Counted from the first letter of the stretch, positions 36,217-46,344 are shown. The stretch: DNA of 55,403 bases from an uncultured Candidatus Actinomarina sp. (GCA_902521955.1 CABYTP010000002.1:1-55403); one strand, 5' to 3'. The notes: generated by a model from the letters alone, not told the origin. Translations and numbers: made by a program.

Positions 36217-37000
36217 TCTTTAGCCTTTCCAGTATCTCATGGTAAACATGATCAAACTTGATTTCTTGCCCTGTCCAAAAATTAAATGATGAAATAGCTT
36301 GTCCGATTAACATTGTTATTCCATCAATACTTTGAACATTTTGAGAAAATCCTTCTGTAAATTTTGAATTAGTCTTATATCCAAAGTTAAAAAATAGTTC
36401 TAGATTTTTAAATAGTTCATAAGGCACTGGAAGTAGTTCATCTTCAAAAGGAGGCATTCCAATTGGTGTTGTGTTGACTAGGACTTGAATTTCAGGAACT
36501 AAATTTAATATTTCACTATATAATTTTGTGTCTTTATCTTTTTGTCTTGAGGCGATTATGACTTCATTGCTTGAATCACAAAAATAATTGAATGTCTGTG
36601 TACTTCCTCCATTGCCAAGTATTAATATTTTTTTATTTCTTAAATCATAGTTGATAGATTCAAAGGTTTTTTTTATTCCCTCAATATCAGTATTAGTAGC
36701 ATGGATTGTTGAATTTTTAAGGACAACTGTGTTCACCGCCTGAGTTCCCTTAGCTAGCTCTGTTATATTAGAACGATCTTTACTTTTTATTAAATCATAA
36801 ATTTTTCTTTTGTGCGGGATTGTTACATTGTATCCATCATATTCAGTATGAATATCATCTAACTTTTCTGCACTCAAATTTTCTACTGGTAATTTTTCAT
36901 ATACTAGATCTACACTTGAAAACTCCGCAAGCATGTTATGTATGGAAGGTGAAAGAGTTTTAGTGAGTGGCCAACCTAAAATGCCAATTTTAAGAGACAT
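36206..37000 (-). CDS. aroE: Shikimate dehydrogenase
   Basis: 264 aa. KTLSPSIHNM binds shikimate, YDGYNVTIPHKRKI contains the catalytic Lys, and ILGNGGSTQTFNYF is the NADP loop; VNTTPIGMPP follows. The glycine loop is GNGGST instead of the usual GAGGAA. Fourth pathway step. Confidence 0.93.
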   Translation of the reverse strand: MSLKIGILGWPLTKTLSPSIHNMLAEFSSVDLVYEKLPVENLSAEKLDDIHTEYDGYNVTIPHKRKIYDLIKSKDRSNITELAKGTQAVNTVVLKNSTIHATNTDIEGIKKTFESINYDLRNKKILILGNGGSTQTFNYFCDSSNEVIIASRQKDKDTKLYSEILNLVPEIQVLVNTTPIGMPPFEDELLPVPYELFKNLELFFNFGYKTNSKFTEGFSQNVQSIDGITMLIGQAISSFNFWTGQEIKFDHVYHEILERLKNED

Positions 37001-38261
37001 ATTCTGCTCCTATGTTTTCAAGATCAGAAAAAAAACTTGGATAAGAATCAGAAATACATTCAGTATTATCAATTTTTATTTCTGAATTAATACATAAGCT
37101 AGCAACTACTCCCGTCATAGCAATCCTATGATCTTCTTCTGTTTTAATAAGTCCGCCTTGAAGTTTTTGAATTCCTGAAATCTTATATCCATTACTACTT
37201 GTATTAATTTGACCGCCCAGATTAAGTATGAAGTTTTCCATTGCCATTATTCTGTCCGATTCTTTAAACCTCAACTCTCGTGCTCCTTCAACTACTGTAT
37301 TTCCCTCCGCTTGTGATGCTAAAAGTGTAAAAACTGGAAACTCGTCAACCATATCAGCAACATCTTTACCCTCTACCATTACTCCTTTTAATTTAGATTT
37401 TTTAACAACTATGGTTCCAACATTTTCATTATTTTGAACTTCAACATCTTTAATGGTTATATCTGCGTTCATTTTTCGTAAAATTTTTAAAAATCCTATC
37501 CTACGTTCATTTAATAATACATTTTGAATATTAAGTTCTTTGCTTCTTAGAACTCCAATAGCTATTAAAAATGCTGCGGATGAGGGGTCGCCAGGTACAT
37601 TGTAATCAATATTTTTTAATTTTGATTTAGGTTCAACTGTAACATTGTTGCCCAACCTAACTAAATTAACACCCATGAGACTTAACATTCTTTCTGTGTG
37701 ATCCCGGGTAGGGGTTTCTTCAGTTATAGTTGTTTGAAAACTTTCATGGTAAAGAGATGCTAGGAGTAAACCACTTTTAACTTGCGCACTAGGTTTACTT
37801 GAATTTATATGTTCAAATGTATATTCCGAAGGTGTAAAAAATAAGGGTAATTTACCATTGTTATCTTTTATTTTTGCTCCATTTTCACATAAAGGTTTAA
37901 TGATTCGCTCCATAGGCCTCTTGCTTAATTGAGCGCTACCTTCTAGAGTAGATTCAAATTTTTGTTTGGAAAGTAATCCCGTAAGCAATCTTGCAGTAGT
38001 CCCCGAGTTCATAGCATTTAAGGGTTCTATAGGTTTTTGTAATCCATCTAAACCTACTCCTTCAATTTCAATATAATTTTCTGAAGGGTTATGAATCTTT
38101 ACGCCCATTTGTTTAAAAATTTTTATAGTTGAAAGTGTGTCTCCTGACAATAAAATATTCTTAATTTTTGAAACACCAGTAGCTAGAGAGCCAAGAATTA
38201 CTGTTCTGTGAGAAATGGACTTATCACCAATAATTTTTATTGAGCCCCCTATAGTGTTCAT
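36990..38261 (-). CDS. aroA: 3-Phosphoshikimate 1-carboxyvinyltransferase (EPSP synthase)
   Basis: 423 aa. DKSISHRTVILGSLA at the start, LNAMNSGTTARLLTGLLS near 83, PSAQVKSGLLLASLY near 162, and RFKESDRIMAM near 330 are all conserved. It joins shikimate-3-phosphate and PEP. The start overlaps the tyrA stop by one base and its end overlaps aroE by 11. Confidence 0.96.
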   Translation of the reverse strand: MNTIGGSIKIIGDKSISHRTVILGSLATGVSKIKNILLSGDTLSTIKIFKQMGVKIHNPSENYIEIEGVGLDGLQKPIEPLNAMNSGTTARLLTGLLSKQKFESTLEGSAQLSKRPMERIIKPLCENGAKIKDNNGKLPLFFTPSEYTFEHINSSKPSAQVKSGLLLASLYHESFQTTITEETPTRDHTERMLSLMGVNLVRLGNNVTVEPKSKLKNIDYNVPGDPSSAAFLIAIGVLRSKELNIQNVLLNERRIGFLKILRKMNADITIKDVEVQNNENVGTIVVKKSKLKGVMVEGKDVADMVDEFPVFTLLASQAEGNTVVEGARELRFKESDRIMAMENFILNLGGQINTSSNGYKISGIQKLQGGLIKTEEDHRIAMTGVVASLCINSEIKIDNTECISDSYPSFFSDLENIGAEYVS

Positions 38262-39100
38262 TATGACAAATCTCTTTCTCCAAATTTAGTTGCTAAAGCT
38301 CTTCTCCATTCAACAGTCTCAAATAAATACTTGTGCATCACACCTTCATCTTCAATAGCTAAGATTTCTTGAAGTTCTTCAATTAATTTAGTAATTAAAT
38401 TTTTTACATTTTCCATATTTGTTAAATACATATCTGAAATCATATTTGGTGAAGTCCTGGATAGTCGTGTAGCACCATCAAACCCCCCTGATGCTAAATT
38501 AAGCAATTCAGTAAGATTTTGTTCTTTCATTGCAACTGATACTAAAGCTGAACTTAACATATGAGGCAAATGGCTTGTAAGCGAAATCAGTTCGTCATGC
38601 TTTTCTGAGTCAATCCAAATTTCTCTTGAATCAATTAGTGAAACAAAGTATGAAGCAATTTTTATAACTTCATCATTTGATGAATTTGTCTTACAAAGTA
38701 GAAAAGGGGCATTGTTATAAATCTCTGGGTTTGGTTCCCATGTTTCATTATCAGCAACTCCACAAAGTGGATGTCCTCCTACACAAGGTATTGCTGAATC
38801 ATCCATTTTCAGCCTTATCAAATGTTTTGTTCCTCCTAGATCTATAATCAATTTTGTTTTAGTTAAGGTAAAATCATTATCAAAAAAACTAATAATTTCA
38901 TTTATTGGCATAGACAAAATTGTTAAATCGTAATTATCTTCAGAATCAAATTCACTATTTAAAGCGCCATATTCTTTTGCTCTTGCAATATTTTTGTCAA
39001 GAATATCAGTACCGCTAACAAGGATTCCCTTTTCAACTAATTTTATACCTAAATTTGTACCCATTAAACCTAGGCCTATTATGTGAACTTTCTTTATCAT
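38261..39100 (-). CDS. tyrA: Prephenate dehydrogenase
   Basis: 279 aa. Rossmann loop IIGLGLMGTNLGIKL, then GGHPLCGVADNETW and the helical dimer domain with LTSHLPHMLSSALVS. It lacks an obvious C-terminal ACT domain, so Tyr feedback may fall on AroF or on the attenuator. Directly abuts the aroF stop. Confidence 0.92.
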   Translation of the reverse strand: MIKKVHIIGLGLMGTNLGIKLVEKGILVSGTDILDKNIARAKEYGALNSEFDSEDNYDLTILSMPINEIISFFDNDFTLTKTKLIIDLGGTKHLIRLKMDDSAIPCVGGHPLCGVADNETWEPNPEIYNNAPFLLCKTNSSNDEVIKIASYFVSLIDSREIWIDSEKHDELISLTSHLPHMLSSALVSVAMKEQNLTELLNLASGGFDGATRLSRTSPNMISDMYLTNMENVKNLITKLIEELQEILAIEDEGVMHKYLFETVEWRRALATKFGERDLS

Positions 39101-40114
39101 CTATACAGACCTTCCAACCGCCTTTGCAACAATTGAAGTTTTATCAATTAAAGTTTTTAATTCTGTTGGTAGTAATGCTTGTGGACCATCGCATAAAGCC
39201 TCATCAGGTCTTGGGTGAATCTCAATTAAAAGACCGTCTGCTCCAGCAGCTATAGCAGCCAAAGCTACCGGTTCAACTAATTGATTATCACCAGTTGCAT
39301 GACTTGGATCAGCAATGACTGGTAAGTGACTATTTTGTTTTAGAAATGGAATTGCATTGATATCGAAAGTATTTCTAGTTGCTGTTTCATATGTTCTAAT
39401 GCCTCTCTCACACAACATAACGTTTTCATTACCTCTTGACAAAATATATTCACTAGCAAGAAGTAATTCATCTAATGTTGCGGACATTCCTCTTTTCAGT
39501 AAAACAGGGAGTTCAGATTCCCCTACTGCTTCAAGGAGCTTAAAATTTTGCATATTTCTTGCCCCAATTTGTAAAACGTCTACATATTTTTCCATCATAG
39601 ATAAATGCTGTGCATCCATAATCTCGCTAAATAGAGGTAAAGATGTTATTTCTGAGGCTTCTTTTAACATTTTGAGACCGTCCTCACCTAACCCCTGAAA
39701 GCTGTAAGGAGAGGTTCTTGGCTTAAACGCACCGCCTCTTAATCCATTTGAACCAGCTTCTTTTGCAGCTAATGCAGTTTCAATAGTCTGTTCTTGAGTT
39801 TCGGCACTATCTGGCCCTGCAATTATTGCTAACTTATCTCCTCCAATAGACAAATCTTTTATTTTTACAATTGAATTATCTTTTTTATAATTTTTACTTG
39901 CTAACTTATATGGTTTGCCAACAGGTATTACTCGACTTACATTTGGTAATAATTTCATCACAGCTCGGTGATCATCATTAACTTTTCCACTAACAGCTAC
40001 AACATTTCTTTCTACACCATAAATAACCAGAGGTTCATGCCCTTGCTGAATCGCTTTCTCCTTAACCTTTTCTACATCTTCTTCACTTGAAGACTGTTTC
40101 ATTACTACTATCAA
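39101..40114 (-). CDS. aroF: 3-Deoxy-7-phosphoheptulonate (DAHP) synthase with N-terminal ferredoxin-like domain
   Basis: 337 aa, AroA-beta type. The N-terminal regulatory module runs from MIVVMKQSSSEED to about residue 75, then a TIM barrel: IAGPDSAETQEQ, GGAFKPRTSPYSFQGLG, LLKRGMSATLDE and VIADPSHATGDN. It performs the committed step from PEP and erythrose-4-phosphate. The start is a weak TTG at 40114 (MIVVMK matches family starts), with AGGAGG four bases upstream that touches the U-tail of the attenuator. First gene of a nine-gene operon. Confidence 0.94.
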   Translation of the reverse strand: MIVVMKQSSSEEDVEKVKEKAIQQGHEPLVIYGVERNVVAVSGKVNDDHRAVMKLLPNVSRVIPVGKPYKLASKNYKKDNSIVKIKDLSIGGDKLAIIAGPDSAETQEQTIETALAAKEAGSNGLRGGAFKPRTSPYSFQGLGEDGLKMLKEASEITSLPLFSEIMDAQHLSMMEKYVDVLQIGARNMQNFKLLEAVGESELPVLLKRGMSATLDELLLASEYILSRGNENVMLCERGIRTYETATRNTFDINAIPFLKQNSHLPVIADPSHATGDNQLVEPVALAAIAAGADGLLIEIHPRPDEALCDGPQALLPTELKTLIDKTSIVAKAVGRSV

Positions 40115-40121
40115 TTTTCCT

Positions 40122-40155
40122 CCTATAAAAAAAAATCGGGCTTTTGCCCGATTCT
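40122..40155 (-). terminator. Intrinsic terminator (attenuator arm) before aroF
   Basis: Stem AATCGGGC / GCCCGATT (8 bp perfect, extendable to 10 with a G-U pair), loop AAAA, followed on the minus strand by nine U. It stands about 16 nt before the aroF TTG. It may also end aroH transcripts. Confidence 0.9.
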
Positions 40156-40177
40156 ACAATACATACTTTAGGGCAAC

Positions 40178-40222
40178 TTATATGTGCTCACTAAAGTAAA
40201 AGTATGTGTTGTTTAAATTCAT
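40178..40222 (-). CDS. Leader peptide MNLNNTYFYFSEHI of the aro operon
   Basis: 14 codons, too short for the ORF track: ATG 40222 to TAA 40178. It contains two Tyr and two Phe in tandem (YFYF), the end products of the operon it precedes, and lies exactly where an attenuator leader peptide is expected. There is no Shine-Dalgarno; TAGTAT ends 7 nt upstream, so it would be a leaderless start. Confidence 0.72.
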   Translation of the reverse strand: MNLNNTYFYFSEHI

Positions 40223-40229
40223 TAGAAAT

Positions 40230-40238
40230 ATACTAGCA
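40230..40238 (-). promoter_or_regulatory. Probable extended -10 promoter of the aro leader
   Basis: TGC-TAGTAT (40238-40230 on the minus strand) fits an extended -10 element; TATATT (40227-40232) is an alternative. A TTGTAT lies 15-18 nt upstream. Transcription would start at or beside the leader peptide ATG, making the aroF operon independent of aroH. Confidence 0.45.
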
Positions 40239-40264
40239 GGATATTCGTTAATACAAATAAATTT

Positions 40265-40609
40265 TTATCTATCTGGTCTTAAAGTTTTAGCATCATTCAA
40301 ATATACGTGCTTAACATCATTTGTGCTGTTGTTAATTGTTAACAGTATCCTTATGCAACCAGCTAAGTCATCTTTAATATTTGGAGCAACAGCATCAATT
40401 GCAGCAATAGAATTCATACCCAACTCTCTGAAAGCCTTTGCAGGAAAAGCTTGATCTAAGTCCTGCGTTACCGTAAATAACGCAAATACAACATCTTCTT
40501 CTGTGATGTTGTTTTCCTTCATAACTGAAAGAATTAAAGATTTGGCCGAAGAAATAATACTCGACTCATTATTATCAACTACAGCTATTGCACCGCGAAT
40601 ACTTTTCAT
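40265..40609 (-). CDS. aroH: Chorismate mutase, AroH type
   Basis: 114 aa trimeric pseudo-alpha/beta-barrel class, as in Bacillus subtilis. IRGAIAV has the first active-site Arg, FALFTVTQDLDQAFPAKAFRELG the central block, and AGCIRILLTIN plus VYLNDAKTLRPD the second Arg and Tyr. It converts chorismate to prephenate. It precedes the attenuator and has its own upstream spacer with a TATAGT box, so it may be expressed apart from the rest of the aro operon. Confidence 0.93.
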   Translation of the reverse strand: MKSIRGAIAVVDNNESSIISSAKSLILSVMKENNITEEDVVFALFTVTQDLDQAFPAKAFRELGMNSIAAIDAVAPNIKDDLAGCIRILLTINNSTNDVKHVYLNDAKTLRPDR

Positions 40610-40627
40610 AATATTTGTTTACTATAT

Positions 40628-40657
40628 AAAAAGAGTGGAACAATGTCCACTCTTTTT
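40628..40657 (-). terminator. Intrinsic terminator of groESL
   Basis: Perfect 12-bp stem AAAAAGAGTGGA / TCCACTCTTTTT with a 6-nt loop, followed by T-rich sequence on the minus strand. It separates groEL from aroH. Confidence 0.9.
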
Positions 40658-40679
40658 TAAAAACTAAGATGCAACTCAG

Positions 40680-42320
<1,641 letters not shown>

Positions 42321-42614
42321 TTATTTACTAACTTTGGCAAGAATATCTCTACTAGATAATATAAGATATTCAGTACCCTCAACTTTAATTTCGGTCCCAC
42401 CATATTTTGAGTAGACAACTTTGTCACCAACCTCAACATCTGGTTTTATATTTTCGCCATTTTCATTAGGCTCCCCAGGACCTACTGCTACTACTTCACC
42501 TTCTTGAGGTTTTTCTTTAGCTGTATCGGGAATATAGATTCCTGATGGGGTTTTATTATCTTCTTCTGACAATGGTTTTACAATTACCCTGTCTCCTAAC
42601 GGTTGAAGATTCAT
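42321..42614 (-). CDS. groES: Co-chaperonin GroES
   Basis: 97 aa, [19 protein letters not shown] with a mobile loop [20 protein letters not shown] strong AGGAGG precedes the ATG. Lid of the GroEL chamber. The 81-nt upstream gap lacks a CIRCE element. Confidence 0.97.
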   Translation of the reverse strand: MNLQPLGDRVIVKPLSEEDNKTPSGIYIPDTAKEKPQEGEVVAVGPGEPNENGENIKPDVEVGDKVVYSKYGGTEIKVEGTEYLILSSRDILAKVSK

Positions 42615-42663
42615 ATATATTTACCTCCTAAATAAATATCCACATTGTGAATTTAATACTGTC

Positions 42664-42683
42664 TTGTTTATATATGTAAACAA
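42664..42683 (-). repeat. Inverted repeat upstream of groES
   Basis: TTGTTTA-TATATG-TAAACAA, perfect 7-bp arms, 50 nt before the groES ATG. It resembles neither CIRCE (TTAGCACTC-N9-GAGTGCTAA) nor HAIR. It may be an operator overlapping the promoter (TATTAA follows downstream on the minus strand). Confidence 0.35.
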
Positions 42684-42695
42684 TTTCTCTAAAAA

Positions 42696-43697
42696 TTAGG
42701 TGATTATTGAGTTTAAACGTACATCGTCAATATTCATGTCATTTGTTATTAAGTTATTTTGTGCAGCTACACATATCATCGCAGCATTATCTGTAGACAA
42801 TTTTGGTGTTGGTAAATAGATATTGAGTTCTTTTTCTTCTGCAAAAATATTCATTTTTTCTCTGAGCCTAGAATTAGCCATTACCCCTCCTCCACCAGAT
42901 ATACTTTTTACACCAGTATCTTTCACGGCCTTAACAAAGTTTGATAATAAAGAATCAACTATGGCTTCTTGGTATGAAGCAGCAAAATCAGCTCTAGTTA
43001 CTTTATCATCAATATCTAAATTATTAAGAAAGTTTGTTGCAGCGGTCTTTAAGCCTGAAAATGAATAATTATATGCGTGTTTGGTTTTTGGTCTGGGGAG
43101 CTCTATTTTTGCTGGATCTCCTCCTTCACCAATTTTTTGAATTGCAGGACCTCCTGGAAATCCAAAACCACAAAATCTTGATAGTTTATCAAAAGCTTCA
43201 CCAGCTGCATCATCTATTGTTGTTCCGAGAAGTTGGTAGCTACCCCACTCCTCTACAAAAACAATTTGCGTATGACCCCCAGATACTAGAAGGGTTATAA
43301 ACGGAGGCTTCATTGTGTTATTTTCAATTAAAGGGGCAGCCAAATGACCAACCATATGATCAACAGTAAAAAATGGTTTATTTATTGACCACGCTATTGA
43401 CTTTGCAAAATTATAACCAACAACGAGGCTTCCTACAAGACCGGGTCCGTCTGTAGTGGAAACTATATCAATATCTGAAATTTGTAAATTTGCATTATTT
43501 AAAGACGAATGAAATATATTTCGTATCATCTCAGCATGTGCTCTTGATGCAACTTCAGGAACTACTCCTCCAAATTTCTCATGTATATCTATTTGAGATG
43601 AAATAGTATTTACCAATAGCTCATCACCCTTCATAATTGCAATAGCGGTTTCGTCACAAGATGTTTCAAACCCAAGAATTATTTTGTCATCATGCAT
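42696..43697 (-). CDS. tsaD: tRNA N6-threonylcarbamoyladenosine transferase TsaD
   Basis: 333 aa, ASKHA-fold. GFETSCDETAIAI at the start, metal-binding VDHMVGHLAAPL (HxxxH) near 112, LLVSGGHTQIV near 135 and SGGGGVMANSRLRE near 265. Transfers threonylcarbamoyl to A37 of ANN-decoding tRNAs. Overlaps rimI by eight bases; the C-terminus is slightly short. Confidence 0.95.
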   Translation of the reverse strand: MHDDKIILGFETSCDETAIAIMKGDELLVNTISSQIDIHEKFGGVVPEVASRAHAEMIRNIFHSSLNNANLQISDIDIVSTTDGPGLVGSLVVGYNFAKSIAWSINKPFFTVDHMVGHLAAPLIENNTMKPPFITLLVSGGHTQIVFVEEWGSYQLLGTTIDDAAGEAFDKLSRFCGFGFPGGPAIQKIGEGGDPAKIELPRPKTKHAYNYSFSGLKTAATNFLNNLDIDDKVTRADFAASYQEAIVDSLLSNFVKAVKDTGVKSISGGGGVMANSRLREKMNIFAEEKELNIYLPTPKLSTDNAAMICVAAQNNLITNDMNIDDVRLNSIIT

Positions 43698-44133
43698 AAA
43701 TTTTCTCTCTTTGAAATAGCTTTGCGTCTTCGTTTACATAATAATTTTTTCTTACACCATACTGTTTGAATCCAAATGATTGATACAAGTTCATAGCAGG
43801 TTCATTTGATTCCCTTACTTCTAAGAGAATTTTTTCGAATTGAGAAATTTCAAAATATGATATTAATTTCTCTGTAAGGTTTCTTGCAATTGATTGATTC
43901 CTGTAATCCTTAAGGACTCCTATACCCAATATATGCAGATCATTTAAAGTTTTTTGAATTGCTAAATACCCAACAATTTTATCATCTTGTTCATAAACCC
44001 AGTAAAGAAATTCACCTCGATTAATTTTGTCGTTGATTGTGTCCCTATCCCATGCAGTAGAGAATAGAGTCTTTTCTAGTTTTGCTAAGTTTTCAGCAAA
44101 CTCTAAAGTAGAATTTTCGATTATCCTAATCAT
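43690..44133 (-). CDS. rimI: RimI-like N-acetyltransferase
   Basis: 147 aa GNAT. ILGIGVLKDYRNQSIARNLTEKL is the acetyl-CoA loop and LEVRESNEPAMNLYQSFGFKQYG the RimI signature end. Between tsaB and tsaD as in many Actinobacteria. Target is likely ribosomal S18 or other N-termini. Confidence 0.88.
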   Translation of the reverse strand: MIRIIENSTLEFAENLAKLEKTLFSTAWDRDTINDKINRGEFLYWVYEQDDKIVGYLAIQKTLNDLHILGIGVLKDYRNQSIARNLTEKLISYFEISQFEKILLEVRESNEPAMNLYQSFGFKQYGVRKNYYVNEDAKLFQREKIYA

Positions 44134-44830
44134 GAAAATTTATCTCGCCTTCTAAACTCTTTGTTGAAAAAGAAACATCAGGCTCTCTCATGTATTCAAG
44201 CCTGACTTCATTAAAATTTGGATAATCGTCATTCTTAAATATTTCTTTGCCAATACTGTAAATATGCTCAGATGATACATGTTCTGGAGACCCTAGTTTA
44301 ATGTATGTGTTTTCACCAAAGAGATTTTCCTCCAAACTACGCCAATCGCCTACAACAAGCTTCTTATCGTTGTCTTCATTTAATTTGATTTTCAACTTTG
44401 TAGCATCCAAGACTTCCGGTTCTGTATCTTTTACCACGCCTCCAGGAACTGGCTTATATAGACAAAAAGCATACTCATCTCTTTTGATATCAATAATGGT
44501 ACAAATTTTTCTATGGCCAGTGTGTGCGGCAAATGCTAAAGCATCCAACCCGTTAACAGGTACCAATGGAATGCCTAGGCTGCCACATATGCCTTGTGCT
44601 ACTGCTAATCCAATTCTTAAACTTGTATAATAACCAGGGCCAATATCAAGATACACAACACTGATTTCAGATTTATTTATTTTTGACTTAATAGTGATTT
44701 CATCAATTGACCTCATTAAAAGATTGGTAGTTCCATTTTCCGACAAAACCGAACTGGTAGATATTAATTTTTCATCATGTATAGCAACTGAAATATATTT
44801 ACCTGAAGTTGAAATTGACAAGCTATACAT
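44126..44830 (-). CDS. tsaB: TsaB, t6A biosynthesis partner of TsaD
   Basis: 234 aa ASKHA-fold pseudo-enzyme: LSISTSGKYISVAI, then DIGPGYYTSLRIGLAVAQGICGSLGIPLVPVNGLDALA. The motif 'GPGSFTGLR' is here GPGYYTSLR. It supports TsaD activity with TsaE. Eight-base overlaps on both sides. Confidence 0.9.
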   Translation of the reverse strand: MYSLSISTSGKYISVAIHDEKLISTSSVLSENGTTNLLMRSIDEITIKSKINKSEISVVYLDIGPGYYTSLRIGLAVAQGICGSLGIPLVPVNGLDALAFAAHTGHRKICTIIDIKRDEYAFCLYKPVPGGVVKDTEPEVLDATKLKIKLNEDNDKKLVVGDWRSLEENLFGENTYIKLGSPEHVSSEHIYSIGKEIFKNDDYPNFNEVRLEYMREPDVSFSTKSLEGEINFHD

Positions 44831-45245
44831 TTATAAAAATCTCTCTTTTTTCATGGTCAACTATTTCAATTTGAATCAAATCCATATGAGGAATATTTGA
44901 TTCCGTCATGAGATTGGCCCACTCAATTAGTACTAATGTGTTTTCCTCTGATAATGGTAAATCTAAATCGATAAATTCAGACCAACTATTTAACCTATAT
45001 AAATCTACATGAAAAATTTTTATTTCTCCCACTTTATAGTTTTTTACAATATTAAAAGTGGGCGAAGTAACGACTTCATTACAGCCAAAGAATTTTATGA
45101 TTTTTTTCGCAATTGTAGTTTTGCCAGCTCCAAGAGGACCGGATAGTCCAATAATCTTTGGGAGAATAATTCCCTTTAGGTACTGATCTAAAAAACTATC
45201 TAAATCTTCTTCTTTTACAAATCTACTCAACTTCGACCCTCTCAA
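44823..45245 (-). CDS. tsaE: TsaE, t6A biosynthesis ATPase
   Basis: Up to 140 aa. Walker A LSGPLGAGKTTIAKKI near residue 34, TSPTFNIVKNY and HVDLYRL follow. The track start is TTG 45245; TTG 45230 (LSRFVKEED) has GAGG at better spacing and is equally possible. Regulatory ATPase of the TsaBDE complex. Confidence 0.9.
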   Translation of the reverse strand: MRGSKLSRFVKEEDLDSFLDQYLKGIILPKIIGLSGPLGAGKTTIAKKIIKFFGCNEVVTSPTFNIVKNYKVGEIKIFHVDLYRLNSWSEFIDLDLPLSEENTLVLIEWANLMTESNIPHMDLIQIEIVDHEKREIFINV

Positions 45246-46302
45246 GTCTCTTTGACATATTTGTTAAAATTTCCCATTCAATTGTATTGTTCCATTTGGC
45301 AATATCAGATACTGAAATATTTAATTTTCCATCATCTGATTGTCCTAATATTGTAACTTCATCATCTACTTTTACATCTAACCCTGTTACATCGAATAAT
45401 ATTTGGTCCATAGTGACCCTGCCAATTAATTTACAAAATTGATTTTTTACAATTACTCTTCCCTCTGGAAAAGTATTCCAGGGATACCCATCTCCATAAC
45501 CTATTGGTGAAGTTGCTATTACTGAATCACGTTCTAGGATTTTTGCTTTTCCGTATGAAACCGCTTCGCCTTTTTTTCTATATTGTAAATTAGATATTCT
45601 TGTTTTGATTTCCATAGTTGGTAATAATTTATTTATACTTTCAACTGGTGAGATTTCAATACCATAGGCCGCAATACCAATCCTTACCATATTAAAAGAT
45701 TCATCCAAATTATAAAAAGTTGAAGCTGAGTTATCCACATGACAAAGTAAATTATCTTTATCAACATTTGATATTGTATTCTTAAATAAATCAATTGATT
45801 TTTGAGTATCTCCTTTGTCAGTATCTGCTGATGGAAAATGTGTGCAAATGCCTGCTAGACTCAAATTCGAATCATTAATTTTTTTAAATAAATAATCAAA
45901 TTTATCCGGAGAACATCCTATTCGATGCATTCCAGTATCAATTTTAAGATGAACACTATATTCATTACCCGTATCTAGAAGTGCATCTATAAAACTATCG
46001 CTATATACGGTTAAATCTAAATCGTTCTTTAAAATATTATCAAGCTGACCTACCGAAGGCTCTGCAAGAAGGAGTACTCTTGAATCTTTGAACTCTTGCT
46101 TTACTTGAACTCCTTCATCAATTGATGCAACTGCAAACCATTCCACGCCAGCCTCTCTTGCATTGCGTACACTCCATTTGATTCCATGTCCATAAGCATT
46201 AGCTTTTACAACAAGACATATCTTTTTTTTAGAAATTTGAGATAAATATTTAAGGTTTTTAACAAAGCTCTTTTTGTTAACGTATATGTACCCTCTATCC
46301 AT
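45223..46302 (-). CDS. alr: Alanine racemase
   Basis: 359 aa PLP enzyme. VVKANAYGHG has the PLP lysine at 33; HLKIDTGMHRIGCSP and IGYGDGYPW are further active-site blocks. It supplies D-alanine for peptidoglycan, so the cell has a wall. It heads the alr-tsaE-tsaB-rimI-tsaD run. The 42-nt gap before the next gene shows no clear promoter. Confidence 0.95.
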   Translation of the reverse strand: MDRGYIYVNKKSFVKNLKYLSQISKKKICLVVKANAYGHGIKWSVRNAREAGVEWFAVASIDEGVQVKQEFKDSRVLLLAEPSVGQLDNILKNDLDLTVYSDSFIDALLDTGNEYSVHLKIDTGMHRIGCSPDKFDYLFKKINDSNLSLAGICTHFPSADTDKGDTQKSIDLFKNTISNVDKDNLLCHVDNSASTFYNLDESFNMVRIGIAAYGIEISPVESINKLLPTMEIKTRISNLQYRKKGEAVSYGKAKILERDSVIATSPIGYGDGYPWNTFPEGRVIVKNQFCKLIGRVTMDQILFDVTGLDVKVDDEVTILGQSDDGKLNISVSDIAKWNNTIEWEILTNMSKRLERVEVE

Positions 46303-46344
46303 AACTAATTATTACCTTACAGGAACAGGGTGTCTATAGCAGTA

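Larger units (their letters stand above)
40122..40222 (-). promoter_or_regulatory. Aromatic-amino-acid transcription attenuator of the aro operon
   Basis: Minus-strand leader between aroH and aroF. (1) A 14-codon peptide gene with TAC-TTT-TAC-TTT. (2) A hairpin in which leader codons pair with sequence before the terminator: ACAACACATACTTT with AAAGTATGTATTGT, 13 of 14 positions. (3) UUGCCC, starting one base after the peptide stop, can pair with GGGCAA in the 5' arm of the terminator (antiterminator). (4) Terminator AATCGGGC-AAAA-GCCCGATT with U9, ending at the aroF Shine-Dalgarno. Ribosome stalling at Tyr/Phe codons would free UUGCCC to disrupt the terminator; a ribosome at the stop would cover it. 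Structure seen; mechanism inferred. Confidence 0.8.
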
